A DNA stretch of 64,000 nt from an uncultured Oscillospiraceae bacterium (GTDB lineage: Bacteria > Bacillota > Clostridia > Oscillospirales > Acutalibacteraceae), in assembly GCA_900548545.1 (NCBI GenBank), contig URKX01000003.1, positions 1-64,000 on the forward strand, in the 5' to 3' direction. The notes under the pieces were generated by a model that worked only from the letters and a program-made list of their open reading frames with translations, had not been told where the DNA came from and searched no databases. The first letter of the stretch is position 1. The number at the start of each line of letters is the position of its first letter. The position numbers and the translations under genes were made by a program. Shown one piece after another: positions 43,710 through 52,335 of this stretch.

Positions 43710-44456
43710 ATGGACCAACAGGAGATCCGTTCCATTTTGGAACAAGTGGCCCAGGGCAAGCGCTCGGTGGACGAAGCGGTATTGGCCTTGAAAATGGAGC
43801 CATTTAAAGAGCTGGGCTTTGCCAAGGTGGATAACCACCGGGGGCTGCGGCAGGGCGCAGCAGAGGTGATCTACGGGGCGGGGAAGACCCCCCAGCAGAT
43901 CCGGGACATCGCTGCCTCCATGCGGGAAACCGGGGAGAAGGCGATCCTCATCACCAGGATGTCGGAAGAGGCTGCCAACGTGGTGGGGGAATCCTTGCCC
44001 CTGTACTATCATGAGCTTGGCCGTGTGGGCATCGTGGGCAAGATGCCTGCCCCTACAGGGAAGGGATCCATTGTGGTCGCCACTGGCGGCACCAGCGATA
44101 TGCCTGTGGCGGAGGAGGCTGCCCTCACAGCGGAGGTGCTGGGCAACCGGGTCACCCGCCTGTACGATGTGGGTGTGGCTGGGCTGCACCGCACCTTGTC
44201 CCACTTGGAGGACATTATGAGCGCCCGGGTGATCATTGCCATTGCAGGAATGGAAGGGGCGCTGGCCAGCGTGATCGGCGGCTTGGCAGATTGCCCGGTG
44301 ATTGCCGTGCCCACCAGTGTGGGCTATGGCGCCGCTTTTGGAGGTCTGGCGGCGTTGCTTTCCATGCTCAACTCCTGTGCCAGCGGCGTCAGTGTGGTGA
44401 ATATTGACAACGGTTTTGGCGCTGGGTACCTGGCCAGCATGATCAACCACCTGTAA
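43710..44456 (+). CDS. larB: LarB nickel-pincer cofactor biosynthesis carboxylase/hydrolase
   Basis: 248 residues. LarB carboxylates and hydrolyses nicotinic acid adenine dinucleotide at the start of the pathway. The family's PurE-like C-terminal half is clear (ATGGTSDMPVAEEAALTAE, GVAGLHR, AIAGMEGALASVIGGL, PTSVGYGAAFGGLAALLSMLNSCASG in part), as is KVDNHRGLRQGAAEVIYGAGKT in the N-terminal half. ATG 43710 after AAGGAGG. Confidence 0.93.
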   Translation: MDQQEIRSILEQVAQGKRSVDEAVLALKMEPFKELGFAKVDNHRGLRQGAAEVIYGAGKTPQQIRDIAASMRETGEKAILITRMSEEAANVVGESLPLYYHELGRVGIVGKMPAPTGKGSIVVATGGTSDMPVAEEAALTAEVLGNRVTRLYDVGVAGLHRTLSHLEDIMSARVIIAIAGMEGALASVIGGLADCPVIAVPTSVGYGAAFGGLAALLSMLNSCASGVSVVNIDNGFGAGYLASMINHL

Positions 44457-44754
44457 CCGGGCGGCCAAAAGCTTTCCGCGCGGACAGTGCACCGGCCTTT
44501 TTCAAAGGGAAAGTGGGCACAGTCCACGAAAACGCGAAGAAGAAGTTCTTTGGTTCTTCCTTCCCGGAAAGGGGAGGCGAGGCCAGTACGGCTGTGCTGA
44601 AAAGGGCGGAGGGTTCTGCCCTTGCCTGAAAAGCTTTCCGCGCGGACAGTGTGGCAGCCTTTTTCAGAAGGGAAGTGGGCATGGCCCACGAAAACGCGAA
44701 GAAAAAGTTCTTTGGTTCTTTCTTTCAAGAAAGAACAGAAGGAGGTTTTGTAAC
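44457..44754. other. larB-larC gap filled by repeats
   Basis: 298 bases without a gene; dominated by the two-copy direct repeat annotated separately, ending in the larC ribosome site. Confidence 0.6.
44467..44727. repeat. two-copy direct repeat of about 99 bp
   Basis: Copy 1 at 44467-44565 and copy 2 at 44629-44727, exact 162-base offset without indels, roughly 85 percent identical by eye. Shared landmarks: AAAAGCTTTCCGCGCGGACAG, AAGTGGGCA, CCACGAAAACGCGAAGAA and AGTTCTTTGGTTCTT. Copy 2 runs into an inverted repeat GTTCTTTCTT/AAGAAAGAAC at 44715-44736. No reading frame; may be a dispersed intergenic repeat of the host genome. Confidence 0.85.
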
Positions 44755-45975
44755 ATGAAAACAATCTATCTGGAATGCAATATGGGTGCGGCAGGGGATA
44801 TGCTCACCGCCGCTTTGTTGGAACTGCATCCCCATCCGGAGGAGTTTGTTCAGCGGATGAACGGCCTGCATATCCCTGGGGTGGCGTTCCAGGCGGAGCC
44901 GGCTGTGAAGTGCGGCATCACAGGTACCCATGTGTCCGTAACAGTCCATGGGGAGGAAGAAGAAAGTGTGGATGTCCCCCATGACCATGAGCACCCTCAT
45001 GACCACGAGCACCCCCACGACCATGAGCATCCTCATGGTCACCACCATCATGCGGGGATGGGGGAGATCCGCCATATTCTGTCCCATCTGGATATCCCGG
45101 AGAGTGTCCGGATAGACGCTGAGGCGGTGTACCAGCTGATCGCCCAGGCGGAGAGCCACGCCCACGGGCGTCCGGTGGAGGAGGTGCATTTCCATGAAGT
45201 GGGCACTTTGGACGCTGTTACCGACGTAGTGGCTGTTTGCTGGCTGCTCCATGACCTGGCACCGGAGAAGATCGTGGCATCCCCGGTGCACGTGGGATGC
45301 GGCCAAGTGCGGTGCGCCCACGGCATCTTGCCGGTGCCTGCCCCGGCCACAGCCTTTATTTTGCAGGGAGTCCCCACCTATGGCGGCGCGGTACAGGGGG
45401 AACTCTGCACCCCCACCGGTGCGGCGCTGTTGAAGCACTTTGCCCAGAGCTTTGGGCCTTCCCCGGTGATGCGTGTGGAAAAGATCGGTTACGGCATGGG
45501 GAAGAAAGATTTTGAAGCCGCCAACTGCGTGCGGGCCATGCTGGGCCAGACCCAAGAGGGCCGTGAAACCATTGTAGAGCTGTGCTGCAACCTGGACGAT
45601 ATGACCCCTGAAGCGTTGGGATTTGCCCAAGAGAGGCTGTGGGAGGCCGGTGCTTTGGATGTGTACACCACGGCGGTGGGTATGAAGAAAAACCGTCCCG
45701 GGGTACTGCTCACCTGTATGTGCCGGGAAGAGGACCGGGAGAAGCTGCTTTCCTTGCTGTTTGCCCACACCACCACCCTGGGGGTGCGGGAGAACCTGTG
45801 TAACCGGTACACCCTGTCTCGTTCCCAGCGGACGGAGGAAACCCCTTATGGCCCTGTGCGGGTGAAATCCGCCTCGGGATGGGGCATCGGCCGGGAGAAG
45901 CCGGAATACGAGGACTTGGCCAAGATTGCCCGGGAACAGGGCATGACCCTTTCCCAGGTGGAAAAACTGTTGTAA
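44755..45975 (+). CDS. larC: LarC nickel insertion protein with His-rich stretch
   Basis: 406 residues. LarC is a CTP-dependent cyclometallase that inserts nickel into the pincer cofactor. The N-terminal YLECNMGAAGDMLTAALLEL, HFHEVGTLDAVTDV and C-terminal NLDDMTPEALGFAQERL signatures are present. It is encoded in one continuous frame, whereas in Lactobacillus plantarum larC is split and joined by frameshifting. Residues 76-99 contain 14 His in repeated HDHEHP units, a likely nickel store. ATG 44755 after AAGGAGG. No larA (lactate racemase) is in the window. Confidence 0.93.
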   Translation: MKTIYLECNMGAAGDMLTAALLELHPHPEEFVQRMNGLHIPGVAFQAEPAVKCGITGTHVSVTVHGEEEESVDVPHDHEHPHDHEHPHDHEHPHGHHHHAGMGEIRHILSHLDIPESVRIDAEAVYQLIAQAESHAHGRPVEEVHFHEVGTLDAVTDVVAVCWLLHDLAPEKIVASPVHVGCGQVRCAHGILPVPAPATAFILQGVPTYGGAVQGELCTPTGAALLKHFAQSFGPSPVMRVEKIGYGMGKKDFEAANCVRAMLGQTQEGRETIVELCCNLDDMTPEALGFAQERLWEAGALDVYTTAVGMKKNRPGVLLTCMCREEDREKLLSLLFAHTTTLGVRENLCNRYTLSRSQRTEETPYGPVRVKSASGWGIGREKPEYEDLAKIAREQGMTLSQVEKLL

Positions 45976-46100
45976 ATCCACAGGGTTCTTGAGAAAAGCG
46001 CTCCGGAAGGGGCGTTTTTTCTTTGGAAAAGTCTGGCAACCGGCACCGTGGTTTGCTATAATGGGGTTCAGTGCTTGTACAGGAAGAGGAGGAATCGCCT

Positions 46101-47315
46101 ATGAACCCCCAAAGGGAATACACCCCCAAACAGTGGCGTCATACCCAGTATGCCAGTTATTTGGGATATATCACCCAGGCCGTTGTGAACAACCTGGCCC
46201 CCCTGTTGTTTTTGATTTTCCAAGAGGTGTACCGTATCCCCCTGGAACAGATTACGCTTTTGGTGACGGTGAATTTCTGCGTCCAGCTTTCGGTGGATAT
46301 GCTCTCCACCCGATTTGTGGATAAGATCGGCTACCGGCCCTGCATTGTGGCAGCCCACTTTTTCGCTGCGGCAGGGCTGGCGGGATTGGGCGTTTTCCCG
46401 CGGCTGCTCCCGGACCCCTTTGCGGGGCTGCTGGCGGCGGTGTTCCTTTATGCCATTGGCGGTGGGTTGATCGAGGTGCTGATCAGCCCCATTGTGGAGG
46501 CCTGCCCCACGGAAAATAAGGCGTCGGTCATGAGCCTGCTCCACTCTTTCTATTGCTGGGGCAGTGTGGGGGTTATTTTGCTTTCCACCCTGTTTTTGGG
46601 GGCCTTTGGAAAGGGCGCCTGGACCGTACTTGCCCTGTTGTGGGCGCTGTTACCGCTGTTTAACGCCTTTTGGTTTTGGCGGGTGCCCATTGCCCGGCTG
46701 ACCGAGGAGGGGGAGGCCTTGCCATTGAGCAAGCTGTTTTCCCAAAAGCTGTTTTGGATCTTTGCGGCGTTGATGGTGGCTGCCGGCGCTTGCGAGCTGT
46801 CTATGAGCCAGTGGGCTTCCGCCTTTGCGGAAAGCGGGCTGGGGGTATCCAAAACCGTGGGGGACTTGGCAGGCCCCTGCTTCTTTGCCGTGCTCATGGG
46901 CTGCGCCCGGGTGATCTACGCCAAGGTGGGCCACAAGCTGAACCTGCTCAACGCCCAATGGATGTGCGGCTTGCTGTGCGTGGTGGCCTATTTGATGACG
47001 GCGCTGTCCCCAATTCCCGTGTTGGCACTGTTAGGGTGCGGCCTGTGCGGGTTCTCCGTGGGGATCTTGTGGCCAGGGACTTTCAGTGTGGCGGCCCGTT
47101 ACCTGCCCAAAGGCGGCACAGCGATGTTTGCGTTGCTGGCACTGTTTGGGGACCTGGGCTGTACCGGGGGCCCAACTTTGGTGGGGTTTGTTTCCGGGAT
47201 CTTTGGCGGTGAGCTGAAGATGGGTTTACTGGCCGCAGTGGTATTCCCGATGCTTTTGATCCTGGCGGTGCTGGTGTGCAAACGAACCTTGGCTGGCGGG
47301 AAAGAAAAGCCTTGA
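46101..47315 (+). CDS. MFS transporter
   Basis: 404 residues from ATG 46101 (GAGGAGG at about 46086). Twelve predicted helices; RFVDKIGYRPC after TM2 is the MFS loop 2-3 motif. The PIVEACPTENKASVMSLLHSFYCWG segment resembles the FucP-like sugar transporter branch, but the substrate cannot be told. Monocistronic, with a terminator after it; its position between lar and feo gives no clear hint. Confidence 0.83.
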   Translation: MNPQREYTPKQWRHTQYASYLGYITQAVVNNLAPLLFLIFQEVYRIPLEQITLLVTVNFCVQLSVDMLSTRFVDKIGYRPCIVAAHFFAAAGLAGLGVFPRLLPDPFAGLLAAVFLYAIGGGLIEVLISPIVEACPTENKASVMSLLHSFYCWGSVGVILLSTLFLGAFGKGAWTVLALLWALLPLFNAFWFWRVPIARLTEEGEALPLSKLFSQKLFWIFAALMVAAGACELSMSQWASAFAESGLGVSKTVGDLAGPCFFAVLMGCARVIYAKVGHKLNLLNAQWMCGLLCVVAYLMTALSPIPVLALLGCGLCGFSVGILWPGTFSVAARYLPKGGTAMFALLALFGDLGCTGGPTLVGFVSGIFGGELKMGLLAAVVFPMLLILAVLVCKRTLAGGKEKP

Positions 47316-47323
47316 GCAGAACC

Positions 47324-47347
47324 AGAGGGGCGAATGCCCCTCTTTTT
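47324..47347 (+). terminator. terminator after the MFS gene
   Basis: AGAGGGGC GAAT GCCCCTCT followed by TTTT. Confidence 0.85.
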
Positions 47348-47390
47348 GTTGGGAATTTTACCCAAGGGAACGAAGGGAAGATAAGGCGAA

Positions 47391-47404
47391 TTAGTCAAAT
47401 CTAA
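47391..47404. promoter_or_regulatory. DtxR-type box upstream of the feo promoter
   Basis: TTAGTCAAATCTAA, one of four TTAG-N6-CTAA 14-mers around feo; it lies 30 bases before the -35. Confidence 0.6.
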
Positions 47405-47433
47405 CTTTTTTGACCTTTTTGCCTTCCCCCCTC

Positions 47434-47462
47434 TTGACAAATGAAGGTTCCAGGAATAAACT
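47434..47462 (+). promoter_or_regulatory. feo promoter
   Basis: TTGACA, 17 bases, TAAACT. Two repressor-type boxes lie just downstream. Confidence 0.65.
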
Positions 47463-47480
47463 AAGAAATGTCCAAGGGCG

Positions 47481-47530
47481 TTAGATTTATCTAACCCCTT
47501 TCATTTGCCCAATGGGTTAGGATTATCTAA
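47481..47530. promoter_or_regulatory. two DtxR-type boxes between feo promoter and feoA
   Basis: TTAGATTTATCTAA at 47481-47494 and TTAGGATTATCTAA at 47517-47530, centres 36 bases apart, placed where a bound repressor would block early transcription. Confidence 0.7.
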
Positions 47531-47555
47531 CCTGTATGTAAAGGAGGGACATGGG

Positions 47556-47768
47556 ATGATGCCTTTGTCAATGGCAAAACCCGGTGAAACATTTTCCATT
47601 GTGAAGGTCACTGGGAAGGATGAGATACGGCAGCATTTGGCGGAACTTGGCTTTGTGGTAAACGGTGCGGTCACTGTGGTCAGTGAATTGGGCGGCAGCC
47701 TGATCCTCCAGGTGAAAGACAGCCGGGTTGCCCTGGACAGGGAGATGGCCAATCGCATATTGATTTGA
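47556..47768 (+). CDS. feoA: FeoA domain protein 1
   Basis: 70 residues from ATG 47556, 8 bases after AAGGAGG; a frame to 47505 would include the operator. A small SH3-like FeoA fold (HLAELGFVVNGAVTVVSELGGSLILQVKDSRVALDREMANRI) that assists FeoB in ferrous iron uptake at the cytoplasmic side. First gene of feoA-feoA-feoB. Confidence 0.88.
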   Translation: MMPLSMAKPGETFSIVKVTGKDEIRQHLAELGFVVNGAVTVVSELGGSLILQVKDSRVALDREMANRILI

Positions 47769-47791
47769 CACAGCTGGAAAGGAGCGGGAAC

Positions 47792-48013
47792 ATGAAGACA
47801 CTGCGGGACGCAAAGGTGGGCGACACGGTTCAGGTGGTGAAACTCCACGGAGAGGGCGCCACCAAGCGCCGGATCATGGACATGGGTATTACAAAAGGGG
47901 TACAGGTCCTTGTGCGGAAAGTGGCCCCCTTGGGTGACCCCATGGAGCTTTCGGTGCGGGGGTATGAGCTTTCGGTGCGCAAGGCCGACGCCGAAATGAT
48001 TGAGATTGCCTGA
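47792..48013 (+). CDS. feoA: FeoA domain protein 2
   Basis: 73 residues from ATG 47792 after AAAGGAG. Second FeoA-like SH3 protein (KRRIMDMGITKGVQVLVRKVAPLGDPMELSVRGYELSVRKADAEMI); the MDMGITKG and GDPMELSVRGYELSVRK blocks are the family core. Closer to canonical FeoA than copy 1. Two feoA genes before one feoB is common in Clostridia. Confidence 0.92.
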   Translation: MKTLRDAKVGDTVQVVKLHGEGATKRRIMDMGITKGVQVLVRKVAPLGDPMELSVRGYELSVRKADAEMIEIA

Positions 48014-48049
48014 AAGCGGGGAAAAGCAGGGCTTTTTTTCGCAGGGCAG

Positions 48050-48063
48050 TTAGCTTTTTCTAA
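48050..48063. promoter_or_regulatory. DtxR-type box before feoB
   Basis: TTAGCTTTTTCTAA, 20 bases before the feoB start, suggesting internal control within the operon. Confidence 0.55.
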
Positions 48064-48083
48064 CAAAGGAAGGGGAACTGACG

Positions 48084-50258
48084 ATGGAAATCAAAATTGC
48101 GCTGGCGGGCAATCCGAACTGTGGGAAGACCACCCTGTTCAATGCCCTGACCGGTTCCAACCAATACGTGGGCAACTGGCCCGGGGTGACAGTGGAGAAA
48201 AAAGAAGGCCGATTGAAAGGAAACCAGGAGGTGGTCATCCAAGACCTGCCGGGCATCTATTCCCTTTCCCCCTATACGTTGGAGGAAGTGGTGGCTCGGA
48301 GCTATCTGGTGAATGAACACCCCGATGCCATTTTGAACATTGTGGACGGCACCAACATTGAGCGCAACCTGTACCTCACCACCCAGCTCATCGAATTGGG
48401 GATCCCCGTGGTAGTGGCGGTGAACATGATCGACCTGGTGCGCAAAAACGGCGACAAGATCGATTTGAAACGCCTAGGCGAGGCTTTGGGCTGCGATGTG
48501 GTGGAGATGAGCGCCTTAAAGAATGAAGGCGGCGCGGAAGCGGTCCGGCGCTGCATCCAAGCGGCCCGGAACGCCAGGGCCCATGAGAAGGAATTGCCCC
48601 ATGTGTTCACCGGCAGTGTGGAGCACGCCATCGCCCACATGGAGGAGTCTATTGCCGGCAAGGTGGAGGCGCGCACCCTGCGCTGGTACGCCATCAAAGT
48701 GTTCGAACGGGACGAGAAGGTGATGGCCGGTTTGAGCTTGGACGCCTCCCTCAAAAAGCACCTGGAAGAGCACATCCGGGACTGCGAGAAGGAATTGGAT
48801 GACGACGCCGAGAGCATCATCACCAACCAGCGGTACGCCTACATCAATCAGGTGGTGGAAAAGGCTGTAAAAAAGAAAGCGGCCCTCCACAGCCTGTCTG
48901 TTTCCGATAAGATCGACCGGGTGGTCACCAACCGGGTGCTGGCGTTGCCCATCTTTGCCCTGGTGATGTTCGCGGTGTACTGGGTGGCCATGGGCCCCTT
49001 CGGCACTTTCCTCACCGACTGGACCAACGACGTCCTGGGCAGCGCCTGGCTGACGGAAGGCTCCCGCGCCCTGCTCACGAGCTGGGGCACAGCCGACTGG
49101 CTTACCGGCCTGGTGGCTGACGGCATTGTGGCCGGTGTGGGCGCGGTGCTGGGTTTCGTTCCCCAGATGCTGGTGCTGTTTCTGATGCTGTCCGTCCTGG
49201 AGGATATCGGTTACATGGCCCGGGTGGCGTTTATCATGGACCGGATCTTCCGGAAGTTTGGGCTCTCCGGTAAGAGCTTCATCCCCATGCTGATCGGTTC
49301 CGGCTGTGGTGTCCCTGGGGTGATGGCCTCCCGCACCATTGAAAACGAGCGTGACCGCCGCATGACTATCATGACTACCACCTTTGTGCCCTGCGGCGCC
49401 AAGATGCCCATTGTGGGCCTGTTTGCCGGTGCATTGTTCGGCGGCTCGGGCCTGGTGGCTGTTTCCGCTTACTTTATCGGCATCGCGGCCATCATCGTTT
49501 CCGGCATCATCCTGAAAAAGACCAAGATGTTCGCTGGCGACCCTGCTCCCTTCGTCATGGAACTGCCTGCCTACCATGTGCCCGCCGCCGTCAATGTGCT
49601 TCGGGCCACTTGGGAGCGGGGCTGGTCTTTCATCAAGCGGGCCGGCACTGTCATCCTGGCCTCTTCCATCATCCTGTGGTTCTTCCAAGGGTTCGGCTTT
49701 GTGGATGGCAGGTTTGGCATGGTGGAGGACAACAACGCTTCGATTTTGGCCTCCATCGGCGGTGCGATCTGCGTGATTTTCGCGCCCCTGGGTTTTGGGG
49801 ATTGGCAGTCCGCTGTGGCGGTGTTCACCGGGCTGATCGCCAAGGAAAACGTGGTGAATACCTTCGGCGTGCTCTTTGGGGTAGGCGCGGAAGTGGCAGA
49901 GGACGACCCCAGCCTGTGGGCGGCGGTGGCTTCCCATTACACCCCCCTGGCGGCATACAGCTTCATGATCTTTAACCTGCTGTGCGCCCCCTGCTTTGCG
50001 GCCATGGGCGCCATCAAGCGGGAGATGAACAACTGGAAGTGGACCCTGGGAGCCATTGGCTATATGTGCGGCTTGGCCTATGTGGTGTCCTTTGTGGTGT
50101 TCCAGATCGGCTCCCTGTTTGTGGGCGGCACCTTTGGCCTGGGTACTGGTTTTGCCTTTGCGGCAGTGGCGGCGATTCTTTACCTGCTTTTCCGCAAGAA
50201 CCCCTATGATGAGGAGCACCTCTCTTCCATCAGTGCAGTGCGGGCTTCTGGAAACTGA
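48084..50258 (+). CDS. feoB: FeoB ferrous iron transporter
   Basis: 724 residues. N-terminal G domain with G1 GNPNCGKTTLFN, G2 region NWPGVTVEKKEG, G3 DLPGIYSLSPY and G4 NMIDL; a helical GDI-like spacer; then the polytopic transport domain with two Gate regions (IGSGCGVPGVMASRTIE and the TTFVPCGAKMPI motif). Imports Fe(II). ATG 48084 after AAGGAAGGGG. Full length. Confidence 0.96.
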   Translation: MEIKIALAGNPNCGKTTLFNALTGSNQYVGNWPGVTVEKKEGRLKGNQEVVIQDLPGIYSLSPYTLEEVVARSYLVNEHPDAILNIVDGTNIERNLYLTTQLIELGIPVVVAVNMIDLVRKNGDKIDLKRLGEALGCDVVEMSALKNEGGAEAVRRCIQAARNARAHEKELPHVFTGSVEHAIAHMEESIAGKVEARTLRWYAIKVFERDEKVMAGLSLDASLKKHLEEHIRDCEKELDDDAESIITNQRYAYINQVVEKAVKKKAALHSLSVSDKIDRVVTNRVLALPIFALVMFAVYWVAMGPFGTFLTDWTNDVLGSAWLTEGSRALLTSWGTADWLTGLVADGIVAGVGAVLGFVPQMLVLFLMLSVLEDIGYMARVAFIMDRIFRKFGLSGKSFIPMLIGSGCGVPGVMASRTIENERDRRMTIMTTTFVPCGAKMPIVGLFAGALFGGSGLVAVSAYFIGIAAIIVSGIILKKTKMFAGDPAPFVMELPAYHVPAAVNVLRATWERGWSFIKRAGTVILASSIILWFFQGFGFVDGRFGMVEDNNASILASIGGAICVIFAPLGFGDWQSAVAVFTGLIAKENVVNTFGVLFGVGAEVAEDDPSLWAAVASHYTPLAAYSFMIFNLLCAPCFAAMGAIKREMNNWKWTLGAIGYMCGLAYVVSFVVFQIGSLFVGGTFGLGTGFAFAAVAAILYLLFRKNPYDEEHLSSISAVRASGN

Positions 50259-50303
50259 GAAAACTTTTGAAATCCATTTGTTTATAGAAAGGCGGTGGGG
50301 AGC

Positions 50304-50483
50304 GTGATCCCAACCATTCTTTTGTCCATTGTGATTGCAGCGGCGTTCTTTGCCATTGTGGGCAAGGGCATTTACAACCGCAAACACCACAAGTCAGGCT
50401 GCGGCAGCTGCGGCGGTTGTGGCGGCTGCGGGGGAGGCTGCCACTCCTGTGGCGTGACGGTGACTCGGACTCCCCAAGAGTGA
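50304..50483 (+). CDS. FeoB-associated Cys-rich membrane protein
   Basis: 59 residues from GTG 50304 (alternative GTG 50295). One transmembrane helix (TILLSIVIAAAFFAIVG) followed by a short cytoplasmic tail with SGCGSCGGCGGCGGGCHSCG, holding eight residues able to bind metal. Small Cys-rich partners follow feoB in many Firmicutes and probably bind iron or an Fe-S cluster at the exit of the channel; the function is unproven. Confidence 0.87.
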   Translation: MIPTILLSIVIAAAFFAIVGKGIYNRKHHKSGCGSCGGCGGCGGGCHSCGVTVTRTPQE

Positions 50484-50591
50484 GTCCTCTAAAGGCGTAT
50501 CACTTCATTCTCTCTCTTGGCCGGGGGAAGGGTTCTCCGGCAGCTGCCCCCATTCGAAAGGACAGCACAACCAAATGAGGATGGGAGCGGG

Positions 50592-50626
50592 AAAGGGCGT
50601 GTTGCTTTTTGCAGCACGTCCTTTTT
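50592..50626 (+). terminator. terminator after the feo operon
   Basis: Imperfect stem AAAGG-CGTG-TGC/GCA-CACG-CCTTT with TTTTT loop, followed by TTTTT. Confidence 0.75.
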
Positions 50627-50714
50627 GTGCTTTTGAGGAGTATTTTCAATGAAGATATTCAATCCCGAAAATTAATTTATTTAAGGAATTAGATTAATTT
50701 TTTTAATTAATTCA

Positions 50715-50743
50715 TTGACTTTAATGAAACGCTGGCATATAAT
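50715..50743 (+). promoter_or_regulatory. strong promoter of the DUF2089-DUF4097 operon
   Basis: TTGACT, 17 bases, TATAAT, preceded by a very AT-rich stretch (50630-50714) with TTAATT/AATTAA repeats that may act as UP element or operator. Confidence 0.78.
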
Positions 50744-50778
50744 GTCCTCAGAAGTTCAACAGAGAAAGGATGGGGTTT

Positions 50779-51180
50779 ATGGAAAATGAACGGTTTCATG
50801 CGCCGGCCCAGTGCCCGGTGTGCGGGGCAGACATGGTGGTCACCAAACTGCGCTGTTCCCACTGTGGCACCGAGCTTTCCGGGGAATTTGCCCCCTGCCG
50901 TTTTTGCCGCCTGGAAGACCGGCACTTGCGGTTTGTGGAAACCTTCCTGCGGTGCCGGGGGTCCATCAAAGAAGTGGAGCGGGCCTTGGGGGTCAGTTAC
51001 CCCACGGTGAAAAATATGCTGGATGCCGCGTTGACTGCTTTGGGATTAGACGAGAAACCCGAACAGCGTGTCTTGCGGGAAAAGGAAGAGCGTTCCGAGA
51101 TTTTGCAGCGGCTTTCCGATGGGGAGATCGACGTGGACACTGCCATTGAGGCGCTCAATCAGCTCAAGGGAGGGAAATGA
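50779..51180 (+). CDS. DUF2089 protein: zinc ribbon plus helix-turn-helix
   Basis: 133 residues; ATG 50779 has better spacing to AAAGGA than ATG 50770. Two zinc-ribbon-like knuckles (CPVCGADM/CSHCGTE and CRFC) followed by a DUF2089 helix-turn-helix region (GSIKEVERALGVSYPTVKNML). The C-terminal tail (ILQRLSDGEIDVDTAIEALNQL) resembles the short helical motif found at the start of the next protein. Likely a regulator of the operon. One base before the next gene. Confidence 0.85.
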   Translation: MENERFHAPAQCPVCGADMVVTKLRCSHCGTELSGEFAPCRFCRLEDRHLRFVETFLRCRGSIKEVERALGVSYPTVKNMLDAALTALGLDEKPEQRVLREKEERSEILQRLSDGEIDVDTAIEALNQLKGGK

Positions 51181-51181
51181 C

Positions 51182-52306
51182 ATGAGTGAAGAAAAGCGCA
51201 GGATCTTGGAAATGCTGGAGGCGGGAACCATCTCCCAGAAGGACGCCCAGCGGCTGTTAGAGGCGCTGGGGGAAAATCTTTCCCAGCCTGCTCCCATGTC
51301 GGAGAAGCCGGAACAGGACGTCTTTGAGGAGGCGGCCCAGGCGGTGGAACCTGCCCTGGAAGTGCCTAAGGAAGAGAAAGCCGCCGGGGAAGCGGAACAG
51401 GCTGGAGGGCAGGCTCCCCCTGTGGAATCTACCGCGGCCCTTGCCCTGCCCCTGGAAGAAAACCAGTACCAGCAGCCAGTGGGGGGCGTTGTCACCCAGT
51501 TAAAAATCGAATGGTGGAATGGCCCGGTGGAGATTCGCCCTTGGGAAGGGGATACCATCCGGGTGGCGGAGTATTCTCCCCGGCCGCTGGAGGACAGCGA
51601 GCGCATGGGGATCCGGGAGAAAAACGGCAAGCTCCACATCCAGTGGAACGAGAACGGGATACGCTTTGGCAGTTGGCGTTTAAAAAAGCACTTGGTAGTG
51701 GAACTGCCCACGGATGCTGTCCTGGAAGAGATCCGGGCGGAGAACACTTCCGGGAGCCTGTGTTTGGCGGGGATCAGCCTGGGAAAGGGCAACCTGGAAA
51801 CCACCTCCGGCATGGTGTACTGCCATGGTTTGCGGGCTGAGAAGATGCGGGTGGAAACCACTTCCGGGGAGGTACAGATGGAAGGTGCCTCTGTGGGGGA
51901 ACTGCGGGTGGAAACGATCTCAGGGGAACAGCGGATCTTGGAGTTTGCGGCCCAGTATTTCAAGGGTGAAACCGTGTCCGGCCCATTGACCGCCATCGGC
52001 AATGGGGAAGAGTTGAAGTTGAGCACGGTTTCCGGACCTTTGACAGTGCAGGTAGGGCAGCATCCCCGGAAGGTAAAGCTGGAAACCGTTTCCGGGCCAG
52101 TAGAGGCGGTCTTGCCGGAAGGGGAGCCAGGATTTACAGTGGAGTACAGCAGTCTGTCTGGGCGCTTTTCCTCCCAGTTCCCCCTTACCGGGAAACTTGG
52201 AAAGCGGGAAGGTTCCGCCGTATATGGGTCGGGAGGCACCCAGCTGCACCTGGAAACTGTCAGCGGCTCCATGGGGCTGTGCAAGGGTATTTCAGCAGGC
52301 CACTGA
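51182..52306 (+). CDS. DUF4097 beta-helix protein with N-terminal SHOCT-like motif
   Basis: 374 residues. N-terminal helix pair (KRRILEMLEAGTISQKDAQRLLEAL), an acidic, Ala/Pro-rich linker (about 40-100), then a DUF4097 right-handed beta-helix with repeats built on E-T-x-S-G (LETTSGMVY, VETTSGEVQ, VETISGEQR, ETVSGPL, STVSGPL, ETVSGPV). No signal peptide or membrane helix. DUF4097 proteins with DUF2089 partners occur in envelope-stress modules such as those around LiaX; that link is inferred from architecture. Confidence 0.85.
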   Translation: MSEEKRRILEMLEAGTISQKDAQRLLEALGENLSQPAPMSEKPEQDVFEEAAQAVEPALEVPKEEKAAGEAEQAGGQAPPVESTAALALPLEENQYQQPVGGVVTQLKIEWWNGPVEIRPWEGDTIRVAEYSPRPLEDSERMGIREKNGKLHIQWNENGIRFGSWRLKKHLVVELPTDAVLEEIRAENTSGSLCLAGISLGKGNLETTSGMVYCHGLRAEKMRVETTSGEVQMEGASVGELRVETISGEQRILEFAAQYFKGETVSGPLTAIGNGEELKLSTVSGPLTVQVGQHPRKVKLETVSGPVEAVLPEGEPGFTVEYSSLSGRFSSQFPLTGKLGKREGSAVYGSGGTQLHLETVSGSMGLCKGISAGH

Positions 52307-52335
52307 TTGACAAGAAAATTTTGAAGAGGAGAGAA

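Noticed and set aside
44980..45051. Short tandem DNA repeat or CRISPR-like array
   Set aside because: The repeated CATGACCATGAG-like units are the in-frame His-rich segment of LarC; no spacers. No CRISPR array was seen in the window.
48516..50390. Long minus-strand open frame of 624 codons opposite feoB
   Set aside because: feoB is unmistakable on the plus strand; the antisense frame is rich in His, Gln, Gly and Arg, typical of a shadow of GC-rich coding DNA, and has no ribosome site.
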